Part shown: piece by piece, positions 9,301-17,145 of the stretch
Numbering within the stretch: position 1 is the first letter of the stretch
How the letters are laid out: the number at the start of each line of letters is the position of its first letter
NCBI GenBank assembly: GCA_036381035.1
Contig: DASVDQ010000130.1
Location: forward strand, 1-62,086
Length of the DNA: 62,086 bases
DNA from: Trueperaceae bacterium
GTDB taxonomy: Bacteria; Deinococcota; Deinococci; Deinococcales; Trueperaceae
Direction of reading: 5' to 3'
Notes under the pieces: model-generated
The model's database searches: none
Seen by the model: only the letters and a program-made list of their open reading frames with translations
Told to the model about the DNA's origin: nothing
Translations under genes and position numbers: made by a program

Positions 9301-9821
9301 GCGGCCACGCGGACGACGCCCCCTTCGAAGAGCGGCCACTCCACGCCGTAGGCCGGGTAGTAGAGCTCGCCCCCGTCGATCACCGTGCTGCCTGCTCCGG
9401 CGCCCTGGATCGTGACGTCCTCCAGGACGTCGATGTTGTCGGCGTCCTGGTCGACGAGGGTCAGCGGCAACGCGGTGATGCGGGTGAGCCGGTACGTGCC
9501 CGCCGGCAGGACGATCGTGTCGTTCGAGCCGAGCGTCCCGCTCACGGTGCAGCCGCCTACGCCGAGCGCGCGCTGCTCGTTCACCGTGACGACGGCCTCG
9601 CGCAGGGAGCACTCGCCGTTGGGGACGAAGTCGAGCTCGTCGGCCGTGGTCGTGACCGCGATCGTCGCGGCCCGGGCCGTCGTCGCCAGGCCGGCCAGCG
9701 CGGCGCACAGGGTCGCCAGTAGCGCCAGGGACGCTGCCCGCCGGGTGTGCGCGGGACGGCCGCCGGGTCCGTGCGCGACCGCCGGCTCGTGGCGTGCGGG
9801 ACGGTGGGAGCATGCCCTCAT
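6375..9821 (-). CDS. Large surface protein: CSLREA domain, beta-helix, DUF11 repeats, C-terminal membrane segments
   Basis: 1148 residues from the ATG at 9819-9821, preceded by AGGAGG. The signal peptide (about 28-51, ending TTARA) is followed by the CSLREA motif (NGECSLREAV). A right-handed beta-helix with repeated GG/GN turns follows, then the choice-of-anchor-like segment (LLPGSPAVDAG, DQRGFPR, DVGAYEG). About four DUF11-type repeats then occur, each with a P/ADL start and an NNGP or NTGP motif near a DxLPxGV turn. The C-terminus has two hydrophobic segments (PWAALAALGLVPLGLVARRR and LAALSVVVLALCLVSC) and a short last domain. These families are exported wall or envelope proteins, so an adhesive or structural role is inferred. 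Confidence 0.85.
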   Translation of the reverse strand: MRACSHRPARHEPAVAHGPGGRPAHTRRAASLALLATLCAALAGLATTARAATIAVTTTADELDFVPNGECSLREAVVTVNEQRALGVGGCTVSGTLGSNDTIVLPAGTYRLTRITALPLTLVDQDADNIDVLEDVTIQGAGAGSTVIDGGELYYPAYGVEWPLFEGGVVRVAAGVTARIERVTLRGGEAMSGGGLYVAGSLTLVDAAVEGNRTEGPGAGIYNEGSLTLRRVTVSDNESDLVDVPPARVGGGIFTSGSLDALNVTISGNRTIAGGGVSVQQGAGPTLLDSVTVTGNVAIGSSGFTYLPTGGIANLAPASTVRIQNSIVAGNEAPGDPDCYGAFDSRGHNLIGDAGDCTGFSADDLRGNADEPIDPLLAPLANYGGQTKTHALLPGSPAVDAGPLPATGDCPDTDQRGFPRGLDGDGNGLVECDVGAYEGPAGTNADANLEVSLALGPNPVPAGGTLELEVTVRNNGPGPADGVEFTLALPAGSGPVLSMPGGCGASSGTATCGVGDLDPGDEVSRLVTATAPSTLGVVIAEVAVTGDSEDPEPSDDTAQATTLVVGAHTADLSLTMTGPTGVETGGSIEYVLTAHNAGPQAADATARVSYALPANAAFVSATTGCSRVSSIVNCPVPGLGAGQSRQVSVVLTAPAQTGHVYSTASVVGEPGSDGDLSNNNASFTTRVDPPPPPSADLFIQKLGPSTVQVGTEIAYNLVVHNNGPDAAEDVRVTDELPPGVSVVSVPEGCSVSGGTVTCDVGVMEPFGTTVQYQVVVAAPAAAAVIRNEASIVDLGDSLDPYPANDASGVTTTVTEEPPPPGADLAMSKDGPQLVQPGAAFSYALAVTNTGPDSAANVVVSDALPAGVTLTGVPSGCAASGGTVTCELASLAAGATAAFTLEVTAPDAEGELVNTATVASDTDDGVPGNDSDTVTTEVSAAAPDEAPTLSLAAHPSAAASRSARPGDDGVTALRLVASAGDGEAVAIRTLSISYTVERGAAGIVGVHLYADADGDGAPDGEALATGSFGQGANALVLDVAEEATVPAGASRGYLVLVDLSALAAVEFGGPWAALAALGLVPLGLVARRRAGRLAALSVVVLALCLVSCRTAGPAYRLTIEDAAAVGAESGLAAEVSGLPLAGARVTVER

Positions 9822-9880
9822 GCGGTCCTCCTGGTCGGAGCTTCGCGAGGGGGCCGTTACGCGGGCGTCACGCGGTCCTG

Positions 9881-10681
9881 CTACGCCTCCAGGAACTCGA
9901 CCAGCACGCGCTCGAGGAGCGGCGACGCCAGCAGGTCGTAGTGCGTGGTGCGCGGCAGCACGGCGAGGCGCGAGCGCGAGAGGCACTCGCCCCCCAAGCC
10001 GCCGTCGCGCAGACCGCCGCCCAGCAGGGCGAACATCTCGGCGGCGTGGGCCGGGGAGAGGCTGTCGCCGTCGCCCAGAGCGATCAGCACGGGCACCTTC
10101 AGCGCCCGCACCTCGTCGGTCCAGTCGTACTCGTGGCCGCCGAGCAGCCAGCCGAGCTTGTCGAGCAGCACGGGGAACTCCTCGGGGCGCGGCGCGACCT
10201 CGGCGTGGTCGCGGTAGAGGGAGCTGTCCCTCACGGACGGCCACTGGTGGGAGCCGGTGGCGCGGAAGCTGGCCATGACGTCCTGGTGCCAGCCCGCGCT
10301 GCGGAACGGCGCGCTCAGGACGGCCAGCCTCGCCACGAGGCGAGGGTGGCGGAAGGCGAGCTGCAGCGCGGTGCCGCCGCCCATCGAGTAGCCGACGACC
10401 GCTGCGGGTCCCACGTCCAGGTGGTCGAGCACGGCGGCGCAGTCGTCGGCGAAGCGCTCGTAGCTGAACGGCTCTTCCCTGTCGGCGGTGCGCCCGTGGC
10501 CCTGGAGGTCGACGAGGACCGCCCGGTGACGCCTCGTGACCGCGGGGAGCAGGCCGGAGAACTGCCGCGTGGAGCCGAAGGCGCCGTGCACCAGCAGCAC
10601 CGGCGGACCGTCGCCGCGGACCTCGTAGTGGATCTCCGTGCCGGCGACGGGCAGGTGGCCGGAGAGCGCGGGCGCGGTCAT
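9881..10681 (-). CDS. Alpha/beta hydrolase
   Basis: 266 residues. Classic alpha/beta hydrolase fold: oxyanion region LLVHGAFGSTRQF, strand with DLQGHGRT, nucleophile elbow GYSMGGG (Ser nucleophile, about residue 100), a late acid in ALGDGDSLSP and the catalytic His in RTTHYDLL near the C-terminus. The triad is complete. Such proteins are cytoplasmic esterases, lactonases or C-C hydrolases; the substrate cannot be assigned. The start at 10681 begins just upstream of the fold. The longer reading frame runs into the 3' end of the isomerase-like gene 67 nt upstream, which is probably in the same transcript. Confidence 0.85.
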   Translation of the reverse strand: MTAPALSGHLPVAGTEIHYEVRGDGPPVLLVHGAFGSTRQFSGLLPAVTRRHRAVLVDLQGHGRTADREEPFSYERFADDCAAVLDHLDVGPAAVVGYSMGGGTALQLAFRHPRLVARLAVLSAPFRSAGWHQDVMASFRATGSHQWPSVRDSSLYRDHAEVAPRPEEFPVLLDKLGWLLGGHEYDWTDEVRALKVPVLIALGDGDSLSPAHAAEMFALLGGGLRDGGLGGECLSRSRLAVLPRTTHYDLLASPLLERVLVEFLEA

Positions 10682-10748
10682 GTGCGGGCCGACCCCGCTC
10701 GTGCGCCCGCGTCCGCGAGCGCGTGGATCGGGAGGGCGGGCGCGGCCA

Positions 10749-12521
10749 TCAGCGGGCCGCCTCCGCGGCCCCGCCCGCGGCACCACCGGCGACCGGCTTG
10801 AGGAACGCCTTGACGACCTTCGACTCGACGGGCCCCTCGTTCACCAGCTCGTAGCGGCCGGCGGCGGCGGGGACCACGAAGGTCTCCGCGAAGGCGAAGA
10901 CCGCCTCGCCGCCCGCCGTGCGCAGCCGCACCGGTCCGCCCTCGACGACGTTCAGCACGTGCGGGGAGCCCTCGGTGGCGACCTCGACCCGGCCCGAGAG
11001 CTCCACGCGGTGCACGTCGTAGAAGTGGTCGCGGTGGGTGGGCAGGTGCACGAGCCGCCAGCCCTCGCCCTCGCCCAGCACGCGCGGGCGCGATACGAGC
11101 TGGTCGTCCACCACGGCGCCCTGCCGGGAGAAGTCGAGGTTGTCGAAGGCGCGCTCGACGTTCAGGGGCCGCGGACGGCCGTCGAGGTCGAGGCGCAGCC
11201 AGTCGTACATCTTGAACGTGAAGATGTACGGCGTGGCGCTGATCTCCAGCACCATGTTGCCGGCGCCGGAGCAGTGGACGGTGCCGTGCGGGATCAGGTA
11301 GAGGCCGTGGCGCTCGGACGCGACGGCGCGCACGAACCTCTCGACGTCCACGGGCGTCCCCGAGCGCGCGCTCTCCTCCAGCTCCGCCCTGAACGCTGCC
11401 GGGTCTACGCCCTCCCGGAAGCCGAGGTAGACCTTCGCGCCCGGGACGCGGTCGACGATGTAGTAGGTCTCGTCCTGGGTGAACGGCTCGCCGAACCTCT
11501 CCCGGATGTACCGCGGCGACGGGTGCACCTGCACCGAGAGGTTCCCCCCGCCCATCGTGTCCAGGTAGTCGAAGCGTATGGGGAAGTCGGTGCCGAAGCG
11601 CGCGGCGTGCTCGCCCAGGACGGCCTCGGCGGCGAGGAACATCAGCGCGTCGAACGACACCTCGAGGCGCTCTTCGCCGCTCGCCAGCGTCAGTCCGGCC
11701 TCCGGCGCGATCAGCTCGAACGACCACGCGTAGTTCGGCGCCTCCGGCAGGCCCGGCACGATCTCCTTCAGCCACTGGCCGCCCCACGGGCCGGGCGTGA
11801 ACCAGGGGCGGGTCCTGAGGTAGCTGCGGCTCATCCGCGTCAGGGCGGCCCTCAGGTCGTCCCCGGCGATGTAGCTGGGTTCGCGCGGTTCCTGGCCGTC
11901 GAGGAAGAGGTCGACGCGCGGGAGGAGCTCCCGCTTGTGGCGGTTCAGCAGCGGCCAGTCGACGAAGTAGAAGCGCTTGTACATCGCCTTGGCGTCCTCG
12001 GGCGCCGCGCGGCCGAGGTTCGCGACCCGGCCGGCCCGCGCCCGCTGCTGGACCGCGTCCTTGGGCAGGTCCACGTAGGCGAGGTAGGCGTCCCAGCCGG
12101 CGAGGGCCGCGCCGCAGCCGTAGAGGACCGACACGCCCTCCTCCGCCGGACGCAGCGCCGCCAGCCTCTCCGCGTCGAAGAGGTCCTCGAGGCGCCCGTC
12201 GCAACGCGTGCCGAACACCGGGTCGTCGCCGCCCAGGTAGGGGGCGACGTACGCCTCCACCTCCGCCGCCGGGCGCAGGGCGTCGCGTACGTCGAGCCAG
12301 GTCACCTCCACGCCGTCCGCGGCGAACCGCTCGCTCAGCGCCGCGCGCAGCTCGTCCCACAGCACGCCCACGTAGCCGTCGACGACGACCACCCGCCGCT
12401 CGGCGAGCAGGCGCGCGAGCGCGGCGAGGTCGCGGGAGACCTGGCCGGGCTCGAGCGGGTAGGCGGGCGCGGGGTCGAAGACGCCGGCGGGCCGGTAGGG
12501 CGGGTCGGCGTAACGCTTCAT
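10749..12521 (-). CDS. Class I mannose-6-phosphate isomerase-like protein with extra N-terminal domain
   Basis: 590 residues, much longer than a plain class I isomerase (300-390). The C-terminal part (about 225-590) is cupin-like with metal ligands visible as VQVHP, TQDETYY and HGTVHC, the Gln/His, Glu and His set of type I phosphomannose isomerases, which interconvert mannose-6-P and fructose-6-P. The N-terminal 220 residues resemble a nucleoside-kinase-like alpha/beta domain (VVVVDGYVG, LYGCGAAL, VDLPKDAVQQR) but show no clean Walker A. The ATG overlaps the stop of the preceding gene by 4 nt, so translation is coupled. The operon context (ROK kinase, glycosidase, sugar importer) supports a sugar-phosphate role. 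Confidence 0.8.
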   Translation of the reverse strand: MKRYADPPYRPAGVFDPAPAYPLEPGQVSRDLAALARLLAERRVVVVDGYVGVLWDELRAALSERFAADGVEVTWLDVRDALRPAAEVEAYVAPYLGGDDPVFGTRCDGRLEDLFDAERLAALRPAEEGVSVLYGCGAALAGWDAYLAYVDLPKDAVQQRARAGRVANLGRAAPEDAKAMYKRFYFVDWPLLNRHKRELLPRVDLFLDGQEPREPSYIAGDDLRAALTRMSRSYLRTRPWFTPGPWGGQWLKEIVPGLPEAPNYAWSFELIAPEAGLTLASGEERLEVSFDALMFLAAEAVLGEHAARFGTDFPIRFDYLDTMGGGNLSVQVHPSPRYIRERFGEPFTQDETYYIVDRVPGAKVYLGFREGVDPAAFRAELEESARSGTPVDVERFVRAVASERHGLYLIPHGTVHCSGAGNMVLEISATPYIFTFKMYDWLRLDLDGRPRPLNVERAFDNLDFSRQGAVVDDQLVSRPRVLGEGEGWRLVHLPTHRDHFYDVHRVELSGRVEVATEGSPHVLNVVEGGPVRLRTAGGEAVFAFAETFVVPAAAGRYELVNEGPVESKVVKAFLKPVAGGAAGGAAEAAR

Positions 12522-13624
12522 CCGCCGCCCGGGGCGTCGCCGAACGGCACCCGCACGAAGCGGGGCCGGTAGATCGTGGCGTCGAGGAACAGGTCCGCGA
12601 ACGTGCGGCTGTTGACGTTGTAGCTCACGACCCAGCCGCGCTCGTCGGCGAGCTGCGGGTGGGCGTGGGCGTTGTAGGTGATGAGGTCGCCCTGTCCGCT
12701 CTCGGGCGTGCGGTAGAGGAGCGCGCGGTGCTCCCAGGGCCCCTCGGGGGCGCAGGAGGTGTAGGCGACGAGGTCGGGGCTGAACGAGGTGCGGGTGTCC
12801 ATGGTCACGAGCACGAACCCGCCGGCGTGGGGCGTGACGCTGTACTCGTTGGCCACGCCGTGGAGCAGGCGGACGCTGGCGGCGGGGTCCGGGTTCCAGC
12901 CGACGCCGTCCCAGAACTCCCAGGGTCCCGTCAGCCCGCCGCGCGGGGCGCGGGCCAGGTGCATGTACTTGTCGTCGCCCAGGTCCTCGGTCCCGTAGAC
13001 GTAGGTGTGGTCGGGCGTCTCGAGGACCGCCGCGCCCCAGCTCACGCCGCCGGCGTCGGTCACAGAGGCGATCGACTCCAGCCGCAGGTCGGGCAGCGAC
13101 AGCGTGGCCAGCGCGTTGCCCCGCCACTCGAACCCGAACTGGCCGGCGCCGGAGCGGCGGAAGTGGAGGAGGAAGACCCTGAGCTTGTCGCCCTCGGGCG
13201 TGGGCTCGACGGTGCCGTCGTAGACCCAGTACCAGTCGTCCTTGGAGCCCGTGGGCGAGGGGAAGAACGACCGGGGCAGCGTCGGGTCGCCGCCGTGGAG
13301 GGTCGTGAGGCTAGCGCCGTCCTGCACGACGATCGTGTTGTTCACCAGCGGGGAGAAGCGGTCGCGTCCGCCGCGCTCGTCGACGACGCCGAGGAAGGTG
13401 TCGGAGAACAGCCAGGCCGTGCGTCCGTCGGGCAGCGGCACCGAGTAGGTGCTGTCGCCGCCGGTCCAGCCGGGTCCGCGCACGTCGAAGAGCGCGTTCA
13501 GTTCCGGCGCCGGGACGGCGCTGCCCGGCGGGGGCAGGGTCTCGGCCACGCGGCAGTCCCCCTCCTGCGCCGCGGCCGCGGCGGACAACGAGAGCAGCAA
13601 GAGCGACGTCAACCTCGACCTCAT
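12518..13624 (-). CDS. Secreted beta-propeller protein (glycosidase-like, DUF4185-type)
   Basis: 368 residues. A short signal peptide (MRSRLTSLLLLSLSAAAAAQ) predicts export. The rest is a repeated beta-blade pattern with WLFSDTFLG, NNTIVV, DDWYWVYDG, TYVYGTEDLGDDKYMHLAR, SVTPHAGGFVLVTMD and YNAHAHPQLADERGWVVSYNVN, resembling five-bladed propeller proteins of the DUF4185 and GH43/GH130-like fold group. Some of these bind or cleave sugars. No catalytic acid pair can be assigned with confidence. It is coupled to the isomerase-like gene by a 4-nt ATGA overlap and lies 114 nt after the ROK kinase gene, in a carbohydrate-use cluster. Confidence 0.7.
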   Translation of the reverse strand: MRSRLTSLLLLSLSAAAAAQEGDCRVAETLPPPGSAVPAPELNALFDVRGPGWTGGDSTYSVPLPDGRTAWLFSDTFLGVVDERGGRDRFSPLVNNTIVVQDGASLTTLHGGDPTLPRSFFPSPTGSKDDWYWVYDGTVEPTPEGDKLRVFLLHFRRSGAGQFGFEWRGNALATLSLPDLRLESIASVTDAGGVSWGAAVLETPDHTYVYGTEDLGDDKYMHLARAPRGGLTGPWEFWDGVGWNPDPAASVRLLHGVANEYSVTPHAGGFVLVTMDTRTSFSPDLVAYTSCAPEGPWEHRALLYRTPESGQGDLITYNAHAHPQLADERGWVVSYNVNSRTFADLFLDATIYRPRFVRVPFGDAPGGG

Positions 13625-13637
13625 CTCGTCTCCCGGA

Positions 13638-13709
13638 GCGACCGCGCCCGGACGCGAGCGCCGGCGCCCCCGGGCGACCGCGCCCGGACGCGAGCGGCGG
13701 CGCCCCCGG
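13638..13709. repeat. Two tandem copies of a 36-bp unit in an intergenic gap
   Basis: Positions 13638-13673 and 13674-13709 match over 36 bp with one mismatch (core GACCGCGCCCGGACGCGAGC). They fill most of the gap between the ROK kinase stop and the start of the propeller gene. On the minus strand this lies upstream of the propeller start, so the copies may form structured leader RNA or repeated protein-binding sites. A slippage product with no role is equally possible. Confidence 0.75.
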
Positions 13710-13738
13710 TACCAAGTCGGCGCGGCCGAACGCCCACC

Positions 13739-14830
13739 CTAACCCGTCCTCTCGAGCAGGTGCACCGCCGCCCCCCGCAGCGCGGCCGCGTCCGGCGCCG
13801 CGGCCGGCACTAGCGGCGGCGCCCCGGCCTCCCGGGCGGCCGCCGCGAAGAACCGCAGGCTCTCGCTCACCTTGCCGCCGAGCACGACGACCTCGGGTCT
13901 GAAGGCTGCGAACACGGGCTCGAGCGCGTCGGCCAGCAGCGCACCGAACCGCGCGAACGCCTCGAGGGCCGCCGGATCGCCCGCCGCGGCGCGGAGCCCG
14001 ACGTCGCGGGCGCTCTCGACCTCGGGCGCGGCCCCGACGTCGCCTGGCGGGACGTCCGCCGGGCCCCCGACGTCGCCGGGCGGGACGACCGTGAGGCCTC
14101 CGAGCTCGCCGGACCGGAAGCCCGCCGGGTCCTCGACCCGGCCACGCGCTCCCTGGCCGCGCTCCGCCGCCACCTCCCGCCACAGGCGCAGCACGCCGCG
14201 GGCCGAGAGCAGCTCGTCGAGGGTGCTCTCCCCGTGACGCATGACGTAGACGAAGCCGCCCTCAGGGACGCCGGGCCCGCTGGTGACGAGCCTCCCGTCG
14301 ACGGCGAAGGCGGAGCCGCAGCCCGTACCGAGGGTGAGGAACATGGCCTTGGGCGCTCCCCGCGCCGCCCCGAAGCGCAGCTCGCCGAGCGCGAACGCCC
14401 GCGCGTCGTTCAGCCAGCGCCACGGCAGGCCGGCGAGGGACGGGGCGCGCCTCACGACCTCGGCGGCGAGGTCGAGCCCGTAGACGGACTCGAACTTGCC
14501 CAGGCCGCGCATCAGGGGCACGCCCCGCGCGTAGTCGGTGGGGCCCGGCATCGACACGCCCACGCCGCGCACGTCGTGTCCGGCGGCCGCGGGCAGGAGC
14601 CCCTCCAGGGACGACGCCAGGGACGCGACGATCCGTCCCGCCGGACCGGCGCTGTCGAGCTCTTTCCGGAAGGGCCCCGCGATCAGCTCGCCACCGGAGA
14701 GCACGACGCCGCTCTTCACGCTGCTGCCCCCCACGTCGAGGCACAGCACGGCGGGCTCTCCCCCGCCGGTCGCTCCGCCGGACGGCCCACCGCCGCCCCG
14801 AGCCGCGAGCGCGCGCGCCGCGTCCGCCAT
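13739..14830 (-). CDS. ROK-family sugar kinase
   Basis: 363 residues. The N-terminal phosphate-binding loop is CLDVGGSSVKSG, followed by VGVSMPGPTDY, the catalytic-loop NDARAFALGE and adenosine-binding LTLGTGCGSAF. These mark an ASKHA-fold ROK kinase that phosphorylates a hexose such as glucose, mannose or fructose with ATP in the cytoplasm. The usual ROK zinc motif (CxCGxxGCxE) is not present; the corresponding stretch reads GGFVYVMRHGESTLDELLS. A roughly 50-residue low-complexity insert with repeated PPGDVG lies at about 240-295. It starts 2 nt downstream of the glycosidase stop, so the two are coupled. It probably phosphorylates the sugar freed by the upstream importer and glycosidase. Confidence 0.85.
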   Translation of the reverse strand: MADAARALAARGGGGPSGGATGGGEPAVLCLDVGGSSVKSGVVLSGGELIAGPFRKELDSAGPAGRIVASLASSLEGLLPAAAGHDVRGVGVSMPGPTDYARGVPLMRGLGKFESVYGLDLAAEVVRRAPSLAGLPWRWLNDARAFALGELRFGAARGAPKAMFLTLGTGCGSAFAVDGRLVTSGPGVPEGGFVYVMRHGESTLDELLSARGVLRLWREVAAERGQGARGRVEDPAGFRSGELGGLTVVPPGDVGGPADVPPGDVGAAPEVESARDVGLRAAAGDPAALEAFARFGALLADALEPVFAAFRPEVVVLGGKVSESLRFFAAAAREAGAPPLVPAAAPDAAALRGAAVHLLERTG

Positions 14831-14832
14831 GG

Positions 14833-17130
14833 TCAGGCCGCGCCGCTCTCCAGGGCGTGGTCCTCGCCCCTCAGCAGCAGGTTCTTGAGGCCCAGGCGCA
14901 GGGGCAGGTCGCGTCCGGCGACCTCGACCTCGCCCCCGAGGGCGGGTCGCACGCCGGCGAGCGACTCGACGACCAGCTGGGCGTACCTCCCGCCCGGCAG
15001 CAGGACGGGCTTCTCGATGTGCGGGAACTCCATCGGCGCCTTCGCCGCCACGCCGCCCACGGTGGGGCTGCCCGCGTCCCCGTGCGTGTACGCCTGGCCG
15101 AACGGACCCTGGCGGGTGACGTCGGCGAGGCCCGGGGCGCCGTCGGTTCCGACCCACTCGAGCGCCTCGCGCACGTGACCGGTCTGCAGCAGCGCCTCGA
15201 GGGAGTACGCCGGCCAGGTCGTGTAGGCGCCCTCGTCCTGGTGGTCGGTGCGGGAGCTGGAGGCGGCGTCCGGGTCCAGCGGCGAGAGGGCGTGCATCCA
15301 CGTCCGCGTCTTGAGCTCGCGCAGGAAGAACGCCACCATCTCCTCGACCTGCTCAGGGGAGAGCGCGTCGGGCATGCACTGCAGCACCGTGAAGAAGTCT
15401 AAGCAGTGCCGCACAGGCACGAGCTCGCCATCGGGCTGCCGGCACCCGAAGTACCCCTCGCCCGGCAGGTAGAGCTCGAGGACGGCCGAGGCCAGCGCGC
15501 CCGCCGTGCCCTCGAGCTCCCCCGCCTCCTCGTCGCGCCCGGCGAGCCGCAGCATCGCGGCCACGGTGCGCCCGTTCCAGACGTTCGCGGCGTTGAACGA
15601 GGCGACCTTGTGCGTGTAGCTGCTGACGCACTCGAGGAGGTTCGCCGCGGTGCCGTAGTCGGCGAGGCCGTCGTCGCCGGCCAGGCGGCGGTAGTAGCGC
15701 GCGTGCTCCACGAGCACGTCGAGGACGCTCCTGCCCCTCACGGCCTCGTGGAGGAACGCGAGGTCGCCGGTGTAGCGCACGTACTGCCAGGCCATGTGCA
15801 CGGCCGCGTGGTCGTTGACGGCGTACCAGGTGCCCACGGGACCGCCGCTCCTGAGGTCGATCGCGCAGCCCCGGTGCAGGTCGGCTTCGAGGAAGGCCAG
15901 CAGCATGCGCCTCATCACGGCGGGGTCGAGCAGGCTCAGGACCCCGGCGACCATCATCGTGTCCCACGGGAAGACCCAGGTGTGGGGGAACGTGCCCAGC
16001 GACGACGGGAAGCCGGTGACGTAGGTCTCGGCGGGACCGCCCCACGCGGGCGTGCGCTTGCAGTAGAGGAGGTTCAGCGCGCCCACGTGGTAGAGGCGCC
16101 GCACCGGCTCCTCGTCGCACTCCAGCACCGGCAGGTGCCCGGAGAAGCGACCCGGGCTGGCGCCGAAGGCGGCGCGCCACTCCTCCTCCCACGCGTCCCT
16201 CGTCCTCTCGACCAGCACCGGGGCCTCGCGCAGGCAGCGCCGGGCCAGAGCGGTCGCCTCCGCGGCGTCCGCGCCCAGGGCGTGGGCCCACGCCAGGTCG
16301 GCGGAGCCGCCCGGCTCGAGCTCGAGCCGCAAGTGCAGCGCGACCCAGCGGGAGCCGGGGTCCAGGCGCCCGTCCAAGCGCGCGGCGGCGAGCGCCTCCC
16401 GCCACCTGGGGTCGTCGGGAGCGGGGTCGGTCAGGACGTGCTCCTGGGGCGCGAACGGGTCGCCCACCGCCTCGAAGGCGCTGACCCAGCCGCTCGCCTG
16501 CCTGTCGAAGCCGGCGACGCCGGCGAGCGGGACGCTGAGCGCCACCGCCGACGCGGCCGCCGACTCGCGGTCCTCGAGCAGGAGCGTCTCCCCCTCCAGC
16601 CGTACCCGCGCCCTCACGGGGTCGCGCGGGGGCCACGAGGTGTCCCAGCTCGCCGCGGTGTCCGCCGCCACCAGCGCGAAGAGGTCGAGCGACGCCCGCT
16701 CGCCGCCCGGGTTGCTCACGTTCAAGAGGTTCACCGCCGCCGCGCCGAACGTGGGGATCACGGTCGTGACGTGCAGGCGCAGACCCCGCCACTCCTGGCC
16801 GCGCTCGACGCGGCTCGGGTACCAGCGGTAGGTGACCTCGCCGGCGGACGAGAGGTCCTCGAGGGGCCCGCCGCCCAGGCCGGCGAAGAGACGCCCGTGC
16901 TCGCTCGCGGCGTAGAGGTCCGGCGTGCTGAGGCCTGCGTACGAGAACACGCCGCGCCCGGCGACGAGGCCGGCCCACTGGTTCGTGAGCGCGGGCGGCG
17001 CCCAGTCGGGGTCGCGCGGGTCGGTCGTGATGGGGTCGCCGGCCAGGGACTCGGCCGAGGGCAGGAGGTCGAGGGCGCCGGGGTCGAAGGCGGCGCGTCG
17101 CAGGCGCCGTGTCGTGGTGCTACGCGGCAA
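14833..17130 (-). CDS. Six-hairpin (alpha/alpha)6 glycosidase, GH63/GH37-like
   Basis: 765 residues, no signal peptide, so cytoplasmic. The N-terminal third is beta-rich (super-sandwich); the C-terminal two-thirds form a helical toroid. The motif TWVFPWDTMMV resembles the WDxxF catalytic-acid region of GH63 and GH37 enzymes, and HQDEGAYTTWPAYSLEALL resembles the second acid region. Family members hydrolyse alpha-glucosides, trehalose or mannosylglycerate; the substrate here is not defined. It lies between the importer permeases (15 nt upstream) and the ROK kinase (2 nt downstream), so it likely splits the imported sugar before phosphorylation. The start could be a few codons further in. Confidence 0.75.
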   Translation of the reverse strand: MPRSTTTRRLRRAAFDPGALDLLPSAESLAGDPITTDPRDPDWAPPALTNQWAGLVAGRGVFSYAGLSTPDLYAASEHGRLFAGLGGGPLEDLSSAGEVTYRWYPSRVERGQEWRGLRLHVTTVIPTFGAAAVNLLNVSNPGGERASLDLFALVAADTAASWDTSWPPRDPVRARVRLEGETLLLEDRESAAASAVALSVPLAGVAGFDRQASGWVSAFEAVGDPFAPQEHVLTDPAPDDPRWREALAAARLDGRLDPGSRWVALHLRLELEPGGSADLAWAHALGADAAEATALARRCLREAPVLVERTRDAWEEEWRAAFGASPGRFSGHLPVLECDEEPVRRLYHVGALNLLYCKRTPAWGGPAETYVTGFPSSLGTFPHTWVFPWDTMMVAGVLSLLDPAVMRRMLLAFLEADLHRGCAIDLRSGGPVGTWYAVNDHAAVHMAWQYVRYTGDLAFLHEAVRGRSVLDVLVEHARYYRRLAGDDGLADYGTAANLLECVSSYTHKVASFNAANVWNGRTVAAMLRLAGRDEEAGELEGTAGALASAVLELYLPGEGYFGCRQPDGELVPVRHCLDFFTVLQCMPDALSPEQVEEMVAFFLRELKTRTWMHALSPLDPDAASSSRTDHQDEGAYTTWPAYSLEALLQTGHVREALEWVGTDGAPGLADVTRQGPFGQAYTHGDAGSPTVGGVAAKAPMEFPHIEKPVLLPGGRYAQLVVESLAGVRPALGGEVEVAGRDLPLRLGLKNLLLRGEDHALESGAA

Positions 17131-17145
17131 GGCTCCTCCAGTCGT

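Noticed and set aside
13638..13709. 36-bp tandem repeat considered as a CRISPR or mobile-element end
   Set aside because: Only two abutting copies, no spacers and no transposase nearby.
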